A stretch of DNA of 64,000 nucleotides from Yponomeuta sedellus (Eukaryota > Arthropoda > Insecta > Lepidoptera > Yponomeutidae), in the NCBI GenBank assembly GCA_934045075.1, contig OW203724.1:9225473-9289472 (forward strand). The letters run 5' to 3'. Below are positions 41,600 through 53,284 of the stretch, one piece after another (position 1 is the first letter of the stretch; the number at the start of each line of letters is the position of its first letter). The notes under the pieces were generated by a model. The model did no database searches. It was not told where the DNA came from and saw nothing but the letters and a program-made list of their open reading frames with translations. A program made the position numbers and the translations under genes.

Positions 41600-44500
41600 G
41601 GTATGCAGGCAATGGTCTATTACTGTGGAGCATCTATCACGCACGCGTCATTTACACAAACACAAACAAAATGTTGAACGATAACCAAAGGTGAAAATGT
41701 AGAAAGTTTACCTACGCTATTCAATATACTCAGCAAGCCAAAATTTCAGCATCATAATGCCAAGTTAAGCACATTTAAATCACTAAATTTCGTGCGCATA
41801 ATGTTCTTGGTCGCAATAGTATTGATTGTATATTTTTTCTGCTGCAGGTCGTAAAAAATTAAGACATATTACGCGCGCGATCAGAATGTGATGGGTAATG
41901 GAACCTAAATAATATTAAAGTCATTCAATGCCACTTTATTTTCATTGCGAAAATCAGTGTCGGAACTCTCCTCATATGCAAATACTTCTTCACTCTCAAT
42001 AAATTGCAAAAATAATGCGGAAAACCTTATAAAAACACGAGCAATGATCCATACACGAGCTTCCACGCGAGTTTGCCGACACTACCGCAGAAGGCCGCCC
42101 GGCGGCTCTTACTCGTATGAGCGTCACCGTTTTTTTTTATTCTTTACTTATTAGGGATTTTTGTACACAAAAACACAAAAAGTGACAATGTCCATCCCAT
42201 CGTTTTTTATACTAGATGCTGCTGATCTATATTATTAAAATCTAAAAATTACAAAAAAGTGTACAACATCCTAGATGCCCTGGAGAAAGGTTCAGATAGG
42301 ATGCTCTGAAATATGCCTACATTTAATAGGTACATTCAAGTGCAGTGATTTTATAAATGATTTCTTTTGCGTAATATGAGCGCCACCGTCAATGTCCTAA
42401 ATATGGAAAGTAACTAGTTACAAGATACTACGTAACTATAACAATTTGTTTCGTTTCACTTTCACACTTTACCGTGAAATGGTATAATAGTTTCCAGGAC
42501 AAATTTACCCTCATCACTTTAAAATAAAGTCCATAAACAATGAAAAATACTCCATAACTCTGTCGGTTGAAGACTTCATAAGCTCACGAAATATACTCTA
42601 ATGCTTCAATCATAAATTAATTACACACTGATTTTCTTGTATTTTTAAAAATAAGTGTATGACTTTTGTACGACCCTCAAACCTTTTTTCTTTCACACGT
42701 AAATAAATGAAAGAAGGTTTAATATTTTTGAATAAAATACGCCAAAATGATGACATATCAAATTCTGTAAAAAAATCAGCCTAACTTGTACGTTGCACAG
42801 ATTAGGATTATTTTTTAGTTTTATCTTTCGATGTGGTACACACGGATGTCAATGACATCCGTGGGGGTACACTACACGTACGTACTTCCGGTTTTGCGAG
42901 CACAGATTCTTTTATTTTTCGATTTAAAAATTAATGAAATTTTTAACTCAATTTTTTTCATAGCATAATGTCCAATCCCAAATTTCGCATCCGCAGATAA
43001 ATTCTTAGTAATAGTCGCTTCCACTTCTGATTCCGCGAGAACAAGTAGTGCTTCTTCTGCGAAGACAATATATAAATATTCGTATTATTTTTTAATATTT
43101 TATTGAGAAAGAGGTGTGTCAGTGACAAGTGGCAGACCCTACCCCTCTGAGAAACGAACTTAAGTGCATATTTAAGATGCTGCTTCACAAATTCGTGCTT
43201 TTTCCAGTAAGACGCTGAAAGGTCTCAGATACTGCTTGCTTATTGTCTATGTAGTATAGTCCAAGTATTCAAGGAAACTCATTATTCTCGATTCTCATTT
43301 ACTATCTGCAAAGCTCCTTTGCTCCGAAGGAAAAACGTAGAGAAAGGCCAGTTTAATAAATTGTTGATTTCCCGAGACAGAAGCTACGAGTAGTTGTTTA
43401 AGTTTCAAATAATAATAGACTCTGTTATAACAGAATAAGGACCAAAATAAATTATCTTTGACGATGACATAATATAAGCTTTTTAGGCGTGCCAAATCCC
43501 CACAGAGTTAGCGCCATCCACGTCTTTCTTATCGCCATATTTATAGTCGCAGTTGCTTGCAAAACACGCAGCTTACGATACAAAGTAGTTGCATTGATGC
43601 AATCCCCGCGCTTGATTTGACTAGATGCAATAAAATGTGGGCATAATATGTCTTTACAAACCTTCTCGAAGTCAACTTTGCAACATTGGGCGTCGATCAG
43701 TGCACAACGACTGCAATATGTGTTTTTAAACATGTATTCAAACATACGATTGTTATTTGTTATCTGTTGTTGTTGGTAGTTGTTGGTTGCTTAGGTATTA
43801 GGTAGTTGATTATTGTCCCGACCTTGAAAATAACAATGGTTTTTGATTGTTGTTTTCAAAGTCAAACTTAGGACGTTATCTACCTATCTAAAACGTGTGA
43901 AGGGGATCTATCCTATGTAAAGGTCTGGCTAAGTGCCTTTTCCTTTTCTTCTCTATATATCGTATTTTAAGAGATCTATCCATTTATTTTAAAAGAATAC
44001 TAAAATTTCAATGCCAAATCCTTCATAAATCTGGATGAAGCTTCCTCGCCGTGTGCCGTTATAAATTCTTATTTTATACTTATAATTCGCACATTATCGT
44101 GGTTTGATATAGGATGGAGCATAGAGGTGCATTTTCAGCGACGGCTCGGTGGTCTACTTAAGATTGGACTTTGAAATTATATACCCCCCTGTCTTAGTGT
44201 TTTAGTACCTAAATGATTACTGTATGAATAAGTATCGCGTTTTGCCCAAGCCACACTATCACAAATCAATGGTTCTCTGAAAAAAACTGATATTTAGCAT
44301 TAAGTACACTTTTCTAAACCACCTTGCTATCGGTACAATAAAAAATCTAATACTAATTATGGTGCTTCAAGTGTAATCTTTCCCGTTTCATCAATATTAA
44401 ACCAGGTAACTGTGTTACATTAATAGTCTTAGTTTTAAATAGTCGTTCCCACTAAAACATAGAATGTTTTATGTTACGAGTTAATACTCGTCAGACGAAT

Positions 44501-44900
44501 TTCAAGCCAGGAATACCTTTTATAAACCGACTTTCAATCCGTTTTAAGATGGAATCGACTTTTTTTATGAATGTAAATTTTTCGAGCTAAGTATAACCTA
44601 CGGTACTTTCTTCTCCATTACAGGTCCGATAGTAAAAGTGAATAAAAGTGAGGATTGGATTTATATAGTAATTAAAATACAGGACGTTTTACGTGATAAC
44701 AAGGAATGATTATTAATTTTATTATTGTACATTTGTCACTCAATGATAATCAATGTTAGGAATCTTGAAATATCAACTCTGTTTTTGTAATGGTAATAAG
44801 ATAAGTTTTTATGATGGTACGTCTTCAATGAATCTGTTCAATGAATGATGGTCGGATATCAATCATAGAATAATATATAGAATGTCTTACTCACTCTCTT
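41600..44900. other. Long interval with no recognised gene
   Basis: AT-rich, with a GC patch at 42050-42120. A hairpin CACGGATGTC-AAT-GACATCCGTG lies at 42841-42863. A minus-strand frame of 97 codons at 43452-43745 has several cysteines but no motif I know. No repeat family is clear to me, so part of this may be unique intron or intergenic DNA. Confidence 0.35.
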
Positions 44901-44910
44901 TCTCACATTC

Positions 44911-44952
44911 TCAGGGGACTCAGACTGTTGTTCAGGGGACTCAGACTGTTGC
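44911..44952. repeat. 21-bp tandem duplication
   Basis: TCAGGGGACTCAGACTGTTG plus T, then the same 20 bases plus C. Confidence 0.95.
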
Positions 44953-45119
44953 TCCAAGTTTGTGAACAGTACGCGTCAACACATGGTCTCAAATGTAATG
45001 AGAAAAAGAGCGAGATGATGATTTTCAAGACTGGTTAAAAGTGCCCATCTTATGTATCACCAGTTTACTTAAATGGAACTGTCTTGAAAATAGTGTCGTC
45101 CTTTAAGAGTACCGCAGTC

Positions 45120-45670
45120 ATATCATTACCGAGGATTTAAGGGATGACTTGGACATAGAGAGGGAGCGGAGGACGCTAGCGACCAGGGCAAATATGATAG
45201 CACGTAGGTTCAGGAGATGTACAGCCGAGGTAAAAATAACTTTGTTTAGTGCTTATTGTACACCTCTTTGTACATACATGCAGCCTATGGATTAATAACA
45301 CGCGAAAGTCGCTTAGCGCCCTGCGCGTCCAGTACAACAATGCCCTGAGGGTGCCGTTGCGGCTGCCGCGCTGGTGCAGTGCGTCGGATATGTTTGCGCG
45401 TGCGCGCGCCGACGGGTCTCATGGCACACTGCTCGCGCTAAGCCGGTACGCTCTACAGGCTGCGAGCCAGCACCAACGGCATACTGCGTGGAATAGCGGA
45501 CCGATCTGACGGTCGATTCCTGGCGCAATGTACTGTGATCCATGTACTGTGAACCAATAGTAATACTAAGCACTAACATATGTAGTTAAGTTTAAAATTG
45601 TTACTAACGCTCTTTTGTTTGTTTGTTTTTATATGGACCTAAATTGTCTGAAATAAAGGCTATGTTATTA
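45120..45670 (+). pseudogene. LINE reverse transcriptase C-terminal region and 3' UTR
   Basis: One frame gives IARRFRRCTAEVKITLFSAY; the next, at 45249-45509, gives LSALRVQYNNALRVPLRLPR then CSASDMFARARADG. This order is common at the end of CR1-like LINE ORFs. Stops and a frameshift occur near 45295. The 3' UTR carries ATGGACCTAAATTGTCTGAA and AATAAAGGCTATG, then (TTA)n. An old copy. Confidence 0.7.
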
Positions 45671-45839
45671 TTATATTATTGTTATCCTGCCTAGTTCTCT
45701 TAACTCGAGAAATTAGCCCTTTTAATAGTAATAATAAATTTTATTTCATCAATTTAATGTATTTTTACAATTTAATGTCCGTACAGTATTTGGAACCTCA
45801 ATTTAAAATAAAATCTGTGTGGACAATTTCATGTAGAGA

Positions 45840-46000
45840 GAGTAGTCACCCCCGGCAGTAAGTTATGGCGCGATTATCGACGAGCGTGGGATGAATTATG
45901 CGGAGCGCGGTGGCAGCCTGCGCAGCGATTTATAGCTCTTTTACGAGTTTTATTCGAAGCGACAATTGGCTGGCTTAATCACTGTGTGGACTATGCATTA
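45840..46000. other. GC-richer non-repetitive island
   Basis: TTATGGCGCGATTATCGACG, GATTTATAGCTC and TTTTACGAGTTTTATTCG fall within 160 bp. No ORF and no repeat seen. Could be regulatory. Confidence 0.25.
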
Positions 46001-46140
46001 AAAACTTTTTAATGAAAGTTGTTTGCGCTGGTATTTTTGCGATTCCATCGATTTTCCATGTGCCTTGCACTGGAAAGCTGAATATGATTGCAATTTGGTC
46101 CAGTTTGTATTGTTTCAGTTGTAAAGGTATTATTATTATT

Positions 46141-46262
46141 ATATTGGCCTTTTTGCATCTACTTAATGAGATGATTTATACAGCGTCCAGTGGTATCTTC
46201 ACTCACACTAGATGGGTGAAGGGACCACTCCGACGCTGTAGTGCCTGGGAAATGGTTTTATA
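46141..46262 (-). repeat. SINE family B, 3' fragment
   Basis: GGCCTTTTTGCATCTACTTA, ATGAGATGATTTATACAGCG and GGTGAAGGGACCACTCCGAC are the antisense form of the 3' ends at 59880-59950 and 61690-61800. It joins family-A sequence directly at 46263. Confidence 0.8.
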
Positions 46263-46711
46263 GGTTGGATGGAGCCATGGCACGGGTGGCCGGAGGTCGC
46301 GGGTTCGAGTCCCGGCATGGGTGGAGTTTTTAGCCTCTAAATAGGTTTTTAAAATTGTCCTTAGCACGGGTTAGTGCATTAAAAATAAAAATAGTATAAT
46401 CATGTGGGTACAGCGATATCATTCCGATGTAAAAACGTAACTGCAAAGTAGGTAATCGGGGCTGTAAGTGATGCAATCTACTTCAGCCAGATGTCGCTGC
46501 ATGTACGTAATACAGAGAATAGTGTGAGGAGGTTCGAAGTTTCACTGATGCCGGTGAGTCACCCATTGGCTCGGTTGGATGGAGCGCTGGCACGGGTGGC
46601 CGGAGGTCGCGGGTTCGAGTCCCGGCATGGGTGGAGTTTTTAGCCTCTAAATAGGTTTTTAGAATTGTCCTTAGCACGGGTTAGTGCATTAAAAATAAAA
46701 ATAGTATAATG
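46263..46711 (+). repeat. SINE family A tandem dimer, 310-bp period
   Basis: A tRNA-like part plus tail (46263-46411), then a 150-bp body (CATGTGGGTACAGCGATATC ... GGTGAGTCACCC), then a second tRNA-like part plus tail (46562-46711). GCACGGGTGGCCGGAGGTCG occurs at 46280 and 46590. The two tRNA-tail blocks are almost identical, like terminal direct repeats. The same order (tail, body, tRNA, tail) is seen at 18330-18660. Confidence 0.85.
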
Positions 46712-46799
46712 TGTACTTACGTTATGTTTCGTAATTGTTTGTTTTGCAAGGGTACATTTCACCAAAGGTGCGTTTTCCGATAGGCGCATTTTGTGATAT

Positions 46800-46915
46800 A
46801 TATATACCTTAATCATTCGCGATACTCATACATAGTTATATATTAATTACTTTTAACTTAATAAATAATCGCGATTAGACCCGTTTAATACATAACTATA
46901 TATATACTTATTTTG
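46800..46915 (+). repeat. LINE 3' tail (TAATCGCGATTAGACCC)
   Basis: AATAAATAATCGCGATTAGA followed by CCCGTTTAATACATAAC. The same tail is at 31927, 55385, 61330 (reverse) and 61880. Confidence 0.7.
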
Positions 46916-46919
46916 CACC

Positions 46920-47665
46920 AGGTGTATTTTAGGATAGGTGCATCATCTGATCTTAAGATAATTTACACTTGTTCCTGGTGCCAATAAAAACAATGATAAG
47001 TTCCTTTTCTCCTATTCTCTAGTGCTTCTGTGGAAACACAAAATCATAACACTACAGGGACATCAGTAACAAACATACGTTCGGTTATTGATTTTTCTAT
47101 TAATAAATAAATAAAAAAATACATTAAAGAGCGAGTGAGAGTTTCAAAATTTTTCAAATAAAACATGCAATTAAATAAAATTGTATTTTTTTCTGGTTCA
47201 GCAATAAAATTTTCTCCATCTATCTATTTAATAGTAGACCATTACCACAAAAACCTCGAACCTCCTTCCTATGTAAGTGTAAGGTCGTCTTTAACCCACA
47301 GGTTGCAGTAAGATTACTAATAATTTATTAGTAAAAAGGAAGTTTAGTGATTGTTAATTTAGTGACATGTCAACAGTTGCGTGGGCAGAGAATAATAATT
47401 GTCGAACGAGGACAATTTTCCACATGACTTTCCACGCCCGAGCCTGTCAACACGTTTCTGGTATCTTGGTTGCGTGCACCGCGCTGCAATTGTCAAATTA
47501 ATGTATTTGTTACCCCCATGTCAGTGAAGGTGGTACTGAGCAGTACTACGACCACTTTTATCACATACGGGTGACATAAATACCTAACCGTACTCAAAAC
47601 TCGCGCTTATAATATTTCTGCAATTGTCAGGCATACGCGAATAAATTGTAAATAGAACATTGAAT
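46920..47665. other. Interval with no gene; possible unique island
   Basis: 47395-47540 is GC-richer and non-repetitive (CACATGACTTTCCACGCCCG, GCACCGCGCTGCAATTGTC). Otherwise nothing. Confidence 0.3.
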
Positions 47666-47671
47666 ATACTT

Positions 47672-47872
47672 TTTTTATTTTTAATGCACCAACCCGTGCT
47701 AAGGACAATTTTAAAAACCTATTACGTAATACAGAGAATAGTGTAAAGAGGTTCGAAATTTCACTGATGCCGGTGAGTCGCCCATTAGCTCAGTTGGAAA
47801 GAGCGCTGGCACTGATAGCTAGAGGTCGCGGGTTCGAATCCCGGCATGTGTGGAATTTTTAGCCTCTAATGG
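47672..47872. mobile_element. SINE family A with internal inversion (twin-priming type)
   Basis: 47672-47730 is an antisense tail ending at AAAAACCTATT; 47731-47865 is sense body and tRNA-like part (GCCCATTAGCTCAGTTGGAA, CGGGTTCGAATCCCGG) ending at AGCCTCTAAT. In a normal copy those two ends are adjacent (CCTCTAAATAGG), so the 5' part is inverted relative to the 3' part at that point. Confidence 0.7.
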
Positions 47873-47879
47873 GGAAATT

Positions 47880-48325
47880 ACGTCAAACTTAGATTGAAGT
47901 GGCATTGCTTTTATACCATAAAAGACATAGAAGAATATTTTTTTTAAGTATAAACTTTCTTGTTACTAACTATCCCCATGGCACATGAACCTTCTCAATT
48001 TAGAAGATATCAATCAATACTAATATAAATATAGAGGAACAGTTCGTAAGTAATCTCCGAAAGTATTTATCCGATCTCAAAAATTCTTTCACCGCTATTT
48101 AGAGTTGAATCGGGGTGGACTTAAGCTAATACGTTTACCATGCGAATGTATTCGGGGGCACTGCTAGTGCCTATATAATATGCTCTGTAAGCATGTTTGT
48201 TTAATGGTAATAATACAAAAAAAATCATTGATTCATTCTTTAACATAACAACAATCTGAAGTTCAAAATGTAAGGGCATAGGTATGTCAGCCACTGACCG
48301 TATCAGTAAAGCTACATTGCCCTAG
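47880..48325. other. Interval with no gene seen
   Basis: AT-rich; nothing recognised. Confidence 0.4.
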
Positions 48326-48330
48326 ACGTA

Positions 48331-48429
48331 CAGTCGACAGCACAATAATTTTCATACGCGTACACTCTACACAGTTACGTTACGGGCGATTTTGCAACAA
48401 AAATGTAAAGGTCGACCTGCTGTCGACTG
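48331..48429. mobile_element. 99-bp TA-flanked MITE
   Basis: CAGTCGACAGCA (48331) and TGCTGTCGACTG (48429) are inverted ends flanked by TA. The interior has GGGCGATTTTGCAAC, also at 21797-21811. Decayed relatives with CGACAGC are near 51135-51230. Confidence 0.75.
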
Positions 48430-49374
48430 TACGACGTACGTGTTTGTCGCAAGAGGCGGGAAACTCTCATTTTCATTCAATCCACGACCTGCCCGCCCTG
48501 GCCCGACGTCGACCCGACTCTACCGCCAAGATAAATTATGCAATTTTTATGCCTTTATTCTCTAGAAAATTCAAACGTTTGCCACAAACCGCAAAATAGA
48601 AAATGGTTATAAATCATCAAGCTTGGGAATACCTATTTGCGTTCCTTAATAAAAAAAAAAACGAAATATATCTACCTATATACCGATTCTATCTATCTAT
48701 TCTTTTTATATATTAAAAGGGCCTAATAACGATTATTTATAAGGTGTGCAATAGTGTTCTCTATATATCTATACCATGCATTTTAGGAGGTTTAAAAACC
48801 ATATCAAAATTACTGTGCCGTAATAATAGTAATAATCGCCTTCGCAACTTTTTTTTTAAAACGTATTTTCCGAAATTTCTCGACACAAACTCGAATCTTT
48901 CAACAAGGCATTAGTATCCAGCCAAAGCGGTGCGGGTCCGCAGGTCACTTGTTCTGATAGACGATGACGCGGAACTAATCTTAAGTGCATTTTTTTAATC
49001 AAGATTTTTCAACTCCAAACATGATTTGTCATCTCCATTCTTTGTATACATTTATACTTAAAAGTAATACAAGGCGTAAATAAATGTCATTTTTAAAAGT
49101 TACATTACCATGGCTTTCAAACAACTCTAATTTCAATATGTATGTATATACTTTCTTTATTTTTATTTTATTTGCCTGCGCTTTCGTCACGTGGAAATAT
49201 TAAAGTGTTTTTTTCCGGAATTAAAAATAGCTTGAGTGCTACTGCATTATCTATCTGTCTATCTTTCATCTCGTTTAGCCGCTTGATGTGATCAAGCAAC
49301 AAACACACATTCATCCTTGCTATAGTAAAATTATAATAGTATTATTTCCTTTTTATGTACAATAAAGTGTTCTC
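48430..49374. other. Interval with repeat family F; no gene
   Basis: 48895-48985 matches family F (CGGTGCGGGTCCGCAGGTCA, TTGTTCTGATAGACGATGAC). The remainder shows nothing. Confidence 0.45.
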
Positions 49375-49480
49375 CGTCAATTTAATTTATTTCAACGTAA
49401 AGAATTTACATTCTATTTGCTGAATGACAATGTACAAGGTAAAGATAAATGAAAGCCGCTACCTACCTAGTAAGATTTTT
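49375..49480 (-). repeat. 3' end of the CR1/Jockey-like LINE
   Basis: TTTATTTCAACGTAAAGAAT, TTACATTCTATTTGCTGAAT and ATGAAAGCCGCT match 3830-3910. About 100 bp only. Confidence 0.8.
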
Positions 49481-49489
49481 TTTTTTATT

Positions 49490-49944
49490 AATAACAAAAA
49501 AACAACCTTTACATTTTTGGTTTCACAAATTTCGCCAAACTGCAGTGCAGTTAGTTGGCGTTGCGCTCTTATAACTTAAGGCTTAATTTAATTATTTTAC
49601 AGCTACCTATATTAAGTAATGTAAGAACTGTAACGTGACAGACTTTCCGACAGACCACGCACAGCCTAAACCTCAACCCACAGCTACAGGGGGCTTAAAA
49701 CCATGTCATGGTTTTAAGTATCATAAACAGCAGTATACCTACAGAGCCCGTTTCTGAATTGCGAAATTCACTGAGTAAATACTTAAGTAACGTTCTGTCA
49801 CGCTCTTTTCTGAGAAAACCGAAGAGACAGCACTACAGTTAACTATTTACTTAGCGAAATACTCAATTAAAAAATTGGCCCATAGACTATTAAGATCTTG
49901 CAGGGCAGTAGGAATTCCTTTGCCACATAAATAAACTCACATCT
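49490..49944. other. Interval with no gene; repeat trace
   Basis: 49750-49880 (TTTCTGAATTGCGAAATTCA...AGAGACAGCACTACAGTTAA) is related to 13560-13660. No gene seen. Confidence 0.4.
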
Positions 49945-49949
49945 GTATG

Positions 49950-50215
49950 ATTATACTATTTTTATTTTTAATGCACTAAACCGTGCTAAGGACAATTTTA
50001 AAAACCTATTTAGAGGCTAAAAATTCCACCCATGCCGGGATTCGAACCCGTGACCTCTGGCTATCCGTGCCAGCGCTCTATCCAACTGAGCTAATGGGCG
50101 ACTCACCGACATCAGTGAAATTTCGAACCTCTTTACACCATTCTCTGTATTACGTACAGGCAGCGACATCTGACTGAAGTAGATTGCATCCCTTACAGCC
50201 CCGATGCAGCTTGCT
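49950..50215 (-). mobile_element. SINE family A, full unit
   Basis: Antisense tail from ATTATACTATTTTTATTTTT, tRNA-like part (GGGATTCGAACCCGTGACCT, CCAACTGAGCTAATGGGC) and 5' body (CGTACAGGCAGCGACATCTG) ending about 50215, where a LINE fragment begins. Confidence 0.85.
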
Positions 50216-50595
50216 TACTCACATCTGTATCCCGGAGGAGTAAGCAGGGACCAGGGGTTTCCGCTTACCATGATACTGACAAACCTCCACCGCTTTATCG
50301 AAATTCATAAGTCGCGCACGCCTATTTCGGGTACTTTTTCCTAGTAGGTACTTGCCCTCCGCTAATTCGTGGGTTAGCTGGAAGAAAATACTATCTAGTA
50401 TTAAGCTCGCCTTTGTACAAATTTGTTTTTATTGCAATAAAGAATTTTCATGCATTCATTAATACATGCCCTATTTGGTTATAGTGTGTCTACCTGTGAC
50501 GTCCCTAGTGGCCACATCTGTTATAATATTTCTCATTCAAGCTCTGAATAAGTCTAAACCAACGCAACATTGCTTTAAAAAATCCTTAAGCTACT
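50216..50595 (-). pseudogene. RTE-like LINE 3' region, interrupted
   Basis: Antisense 3' UTR (TCACATCTGTATCCCGGAGG) and C-terminal coding relic (CCCTATTTGGTTATAGTGTG...GACGTCCCTAGTGGCC), equivalent to 41280-41575. A sense LINE tail interrupts it at about 50376-50457, where CTAAT / TTAAT flank the insert. Confidence 0.7.
50376..50457 (+). repeat. CR1-like LINE 3' end nested in an RTE-like relic
   Basis: TAGCTGGAAGAAAATACTAT, TAAGCTCGCCTTTGTACAAA and GCAATAAAGAATTTTCATGC make up the CR1-like tail in sense. Confidence 0.7.
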
Positions 50596-50599
50596 TCAA

Positions 50600-51780
50600 A
50601 TTTACTATCTATTAGTTAGACACATTAGGAACAATGAAACTTAAAGAATGAATAAACCCGTTAGCCCACGTCTGTGACCACAGTCCGTGACACATTTGTC
50701 AACCTACAGACAAAGTATGTTTACTCTTTTTACAGATGTCAACTCTAGACATAATGTTCATATTTAATTCAGTTGAAGCAATCCTGGAAAATACCCGTGT
50801 CTTGCCATTGGGTATATCTTGTTGCTGCAGTGCCTATAAAATTTCTGCCGCTCAAACAATGGCTCACTGCCTGAACTTAGAACTGAAATACTGGACACAA
50901 CAATTCTCAAAATTTTTGTGTCCTAAATCTCGTCACAATTTAGGGTAATGAGTCAAAAATGAGTCCGCATTTGAGTTATTTATAAGACAGTAAAACATGA
51001 AACTTGAGAATGGAAGACTGAAGGTATAATTTGTTAAAATTACTCTAAAATACACTTAATTCTAATAAAGTGTATTTTTAGCCAAATTGCAAGTTGGCTA
51101 AATTCAACAACGTTTATGTAAAGGTACACAACCATCCAACAGTTGTATAATCGACAGCGGGTCATTCTTTACATTTCTGTTGCAAAGTCAACCTTAGCGT
51201 GACTAATTAACGTAGATGTGCTATCGGCTGTCCCCCTGGCATACCTGTACTTTTGATAATGGCATGCACATAGTTGAAATGCCGCATGAATATGAAATTT
51301 ATGTTGTCGCTCTGAAAATTAAGGGCTCGCAGCATCAAATCGTCCTGCATTGTCTGTTAAATTGGTAATTAGCCGCAGTAATAACGAAGGCACAATTATT
51401 TACACCATGCATTGCCATGCGGGATCACTCCCAATAGCAATTCACGCATTATTGCATTTATTAAAATAAAACGTTAATTCAGGGTGGTAACTAGCGTTAA
51501 TACGGTAATATGTTTTTATCTAAAAGTGAACATGAGAAATCTTATAGTATCTTCTAAGGTTAACACGAGCACTAGACGTAATTAAAACTGTTTATTATCT
51601 TTTTTTAAGTTCATGTAAAATAATTAGTTTATAAATTTAATTTTAACTTCAATTACTAATAATAATCAATATTGTTGACTTTATATAAAATAATTGGTTT
51701 GCCTATTTTGGAACGTAACTTCATAATTAACTTTTTTAATTTTTGCCGAGGGTAGTAAACTAACCGTTAATGCTTTCTAA
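50600..51780. other. Interval with no gene; possible unique island
   Basis: 51290-51480 includes GTTAAATTGGTAATTAGCCG, TTCACGCATTATTGCATTTA and a balanced composition unlike the flanks. Possibly conserved non-coding DNA. Confidence 0.3.
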
Positions 51781-51784
51781 AAGA

Positions 51785-51905
51785 CGCCTGTCACCTCAGT
51801 CATCCGAGACCACGGCACCTGAAAAAGTGCCGAAACGTCGGAAAATTGTAAAAATGTAATAAACGAGCATAAATCTGTATAAAAACAGTTTTAATAATGA
51901 GAAAT
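51785..51905 (+). repeat. LINE tail (GCCGAAACGTCGG type)
   Basis: ACCACGGCACCTGAAAAAGT and GCCGAAACGTCGGAAAATTG, then AATAAACGAGCATAAA. Related to 55320-55440. Confidence 0.6.
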
Positions 51906-51909
51906 CTTA

Positions 51910-52426
51910 ACAACTGTGACAACTATTTTAGAACCTACAGTCTAGAACCTAGTACCAACAATCTAGGACTTTAATTCCGCCAAAAACGGCCGTTTTTAGC
52001 GGAAATTGATTAATTTCCTAGGATATTATCATATAAAATTTGCTACAGAGGATTCCAAACAAACCATTAACAAGTTAACATTATATATTCTGGCTTTCAG
52101 CCTTACAAAAACCTATAACCCATAGGATAGGAAATCGAATTTTGGGAGACAGTACACTGTAGAATAACGGCCTTATTTTTAAAAACACGATTTATAAAAC
52201 CATTAAATTACTCTTAGAGGCGTTTTATTTAATCTGTGATTACGTATTTTCCTTGTAAAATCTCCACCAAAACTATTTTAGTGTGCGTTTTTGGAGTGTT
52301 ATCGAGTGTTAGTCTTAGACTGGACTTGTTTTCATAAATAGGACCTTAAATGTAAAAACCTAATCTTTTTAGTATTAATACACTTTTCACTTTAAAAAAA
52401 CTGACGTTACGCCTGGGGCCTGTTCC
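51910..52426. other. Interval with no gene seen
   Basis: A short imperfect repeat of AACCTACAGTCTAGAACCTA lies near 51933-51952. Nothing else recognised. Confidence 0.4.
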
Positions 52427-52570
52427 ATAGAACTTCAATGGTGGTTTACTATGACAATTTATGTACATTGCAAAGTCGATTAATCCACGGATTAGCAATT
52501 AGACAGTATCTTTTACGGAATTTACATGGAACTATCATAATGAACTACGAATTAGGCTCTGGACCACACA
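52427..52570. mobile_element. MITE (TTCATAGAACTACAATTC family)
   Basis: TGTTCCATAGAACTTCAATG at the left, CATAATGAACTACGAATTAG at the right, and GTACATTGCAAAGTCGATTA inside match 23408-23572. Confidence 0.7.
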
Positions 52571-52691
52571 AAAAAACACACAGGGTACCTCTCACTCACG
52601 GGGTACTTCCAGTTGACCTAAAAGTGTGAAATTTGGCCCTAAACAAGGTTTCATGATACAATAAACGGAAAATGTCACGTAAACATCAAGA

Positions 52692-52910
52692 TATGATATC
52701 AACCCTTTGTATGTCCCCACTGCTGGGGCGCGGTCTCTTCCTGCATCGGAAGATGGTTAGGCCATACTCGGGGGACAAGTCCGGTGGAGGATTGTAAGAT
52801 AGTGACGGGCCTTAGTGTTAGAAGTTATCATGTCGCACATAAGGACTCCGACATAGCTTAGCGACTGCCATTACATGACAGCAGGCAATAAGGGCTTAAC
52901 GTGCCTACAA
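52692..52910 (-). repeat. 5S-rRNA-derived SINE, head missing
   Basis: GATATCAACCCTTTGTATGT, GGGCGCGGTCTCTTCCTGCA and CTTAGCGACTGCCATTACAT match the family; small deletions. Truncated before the 5S-like head. Confidence 0.75.
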
Positions 52911-52999
52911 ATATTATATCATCATAAAAATAAAACAAATTTTTGATATAAATGCTCGTAGCTGTGGATAAGGTTGGGTTGAATTTGATATTATTATAT

Positions 53000-53140
53000 T
53001 ATTTTAAGCACGGAACCGGCGAGCGTGCATGCAACGATTAAGGAACGTCGATGAAGCGAAGGTGATCTGTCAAGATCGTGGCAAGTGGCTGTCCCTAGTC
53101 TTTGCCTACCCCTCTGCGATACAGGAGTAAGGTTATGTTA
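53000..53140 (+). repeat. RTE-like LINE 3' end
   Basis: GTCGATGAAGCGAAGGTGAT, TGGCAAGTGGCTGTCCCTAG and ATACAGGAGTAAGGTTATGT, in sense. Confidence 0.75.
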
Positions 53141-53144
53141 TGTT

Positions 53145-53280
53145 ATTTTAAACTTGAAAGTTTTACCGGTTCTTAGACAAACGGTCTTGACGGACGGACA
53201 GACTGACGGGCGGACGGAGGGACAACAAAGGTATATATTATGGTTCTGTTTTCTTTTCAAGTTACAGAACTCTAAAAGCT
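53145..53280. repeat. Lepidopteran repeat (GACGGACGGACAGACTGACG)
   Basis: Same class as 37140-37265: GACGGACGGACAGACTGACG, ACAACAAAGGTATATATTAT and TTACAGAACTCTAAAAG. Confidence 0.55.
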
Positions 53281-53284
53281 GTCG

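Noticed and set aside
43452..43745. 97-codon minus-strand ORF with several cysteines
   Set aside because: No recognisable fold or motif and no splice or promoter context; noted only as an unassigned frame.
46545..46580. Hammerhead ribozyme in family A (CTGATG followed by a short stem)
   Set aside because: The conserved CUGANGA and GAAA core is not complete and the required stems do not form.
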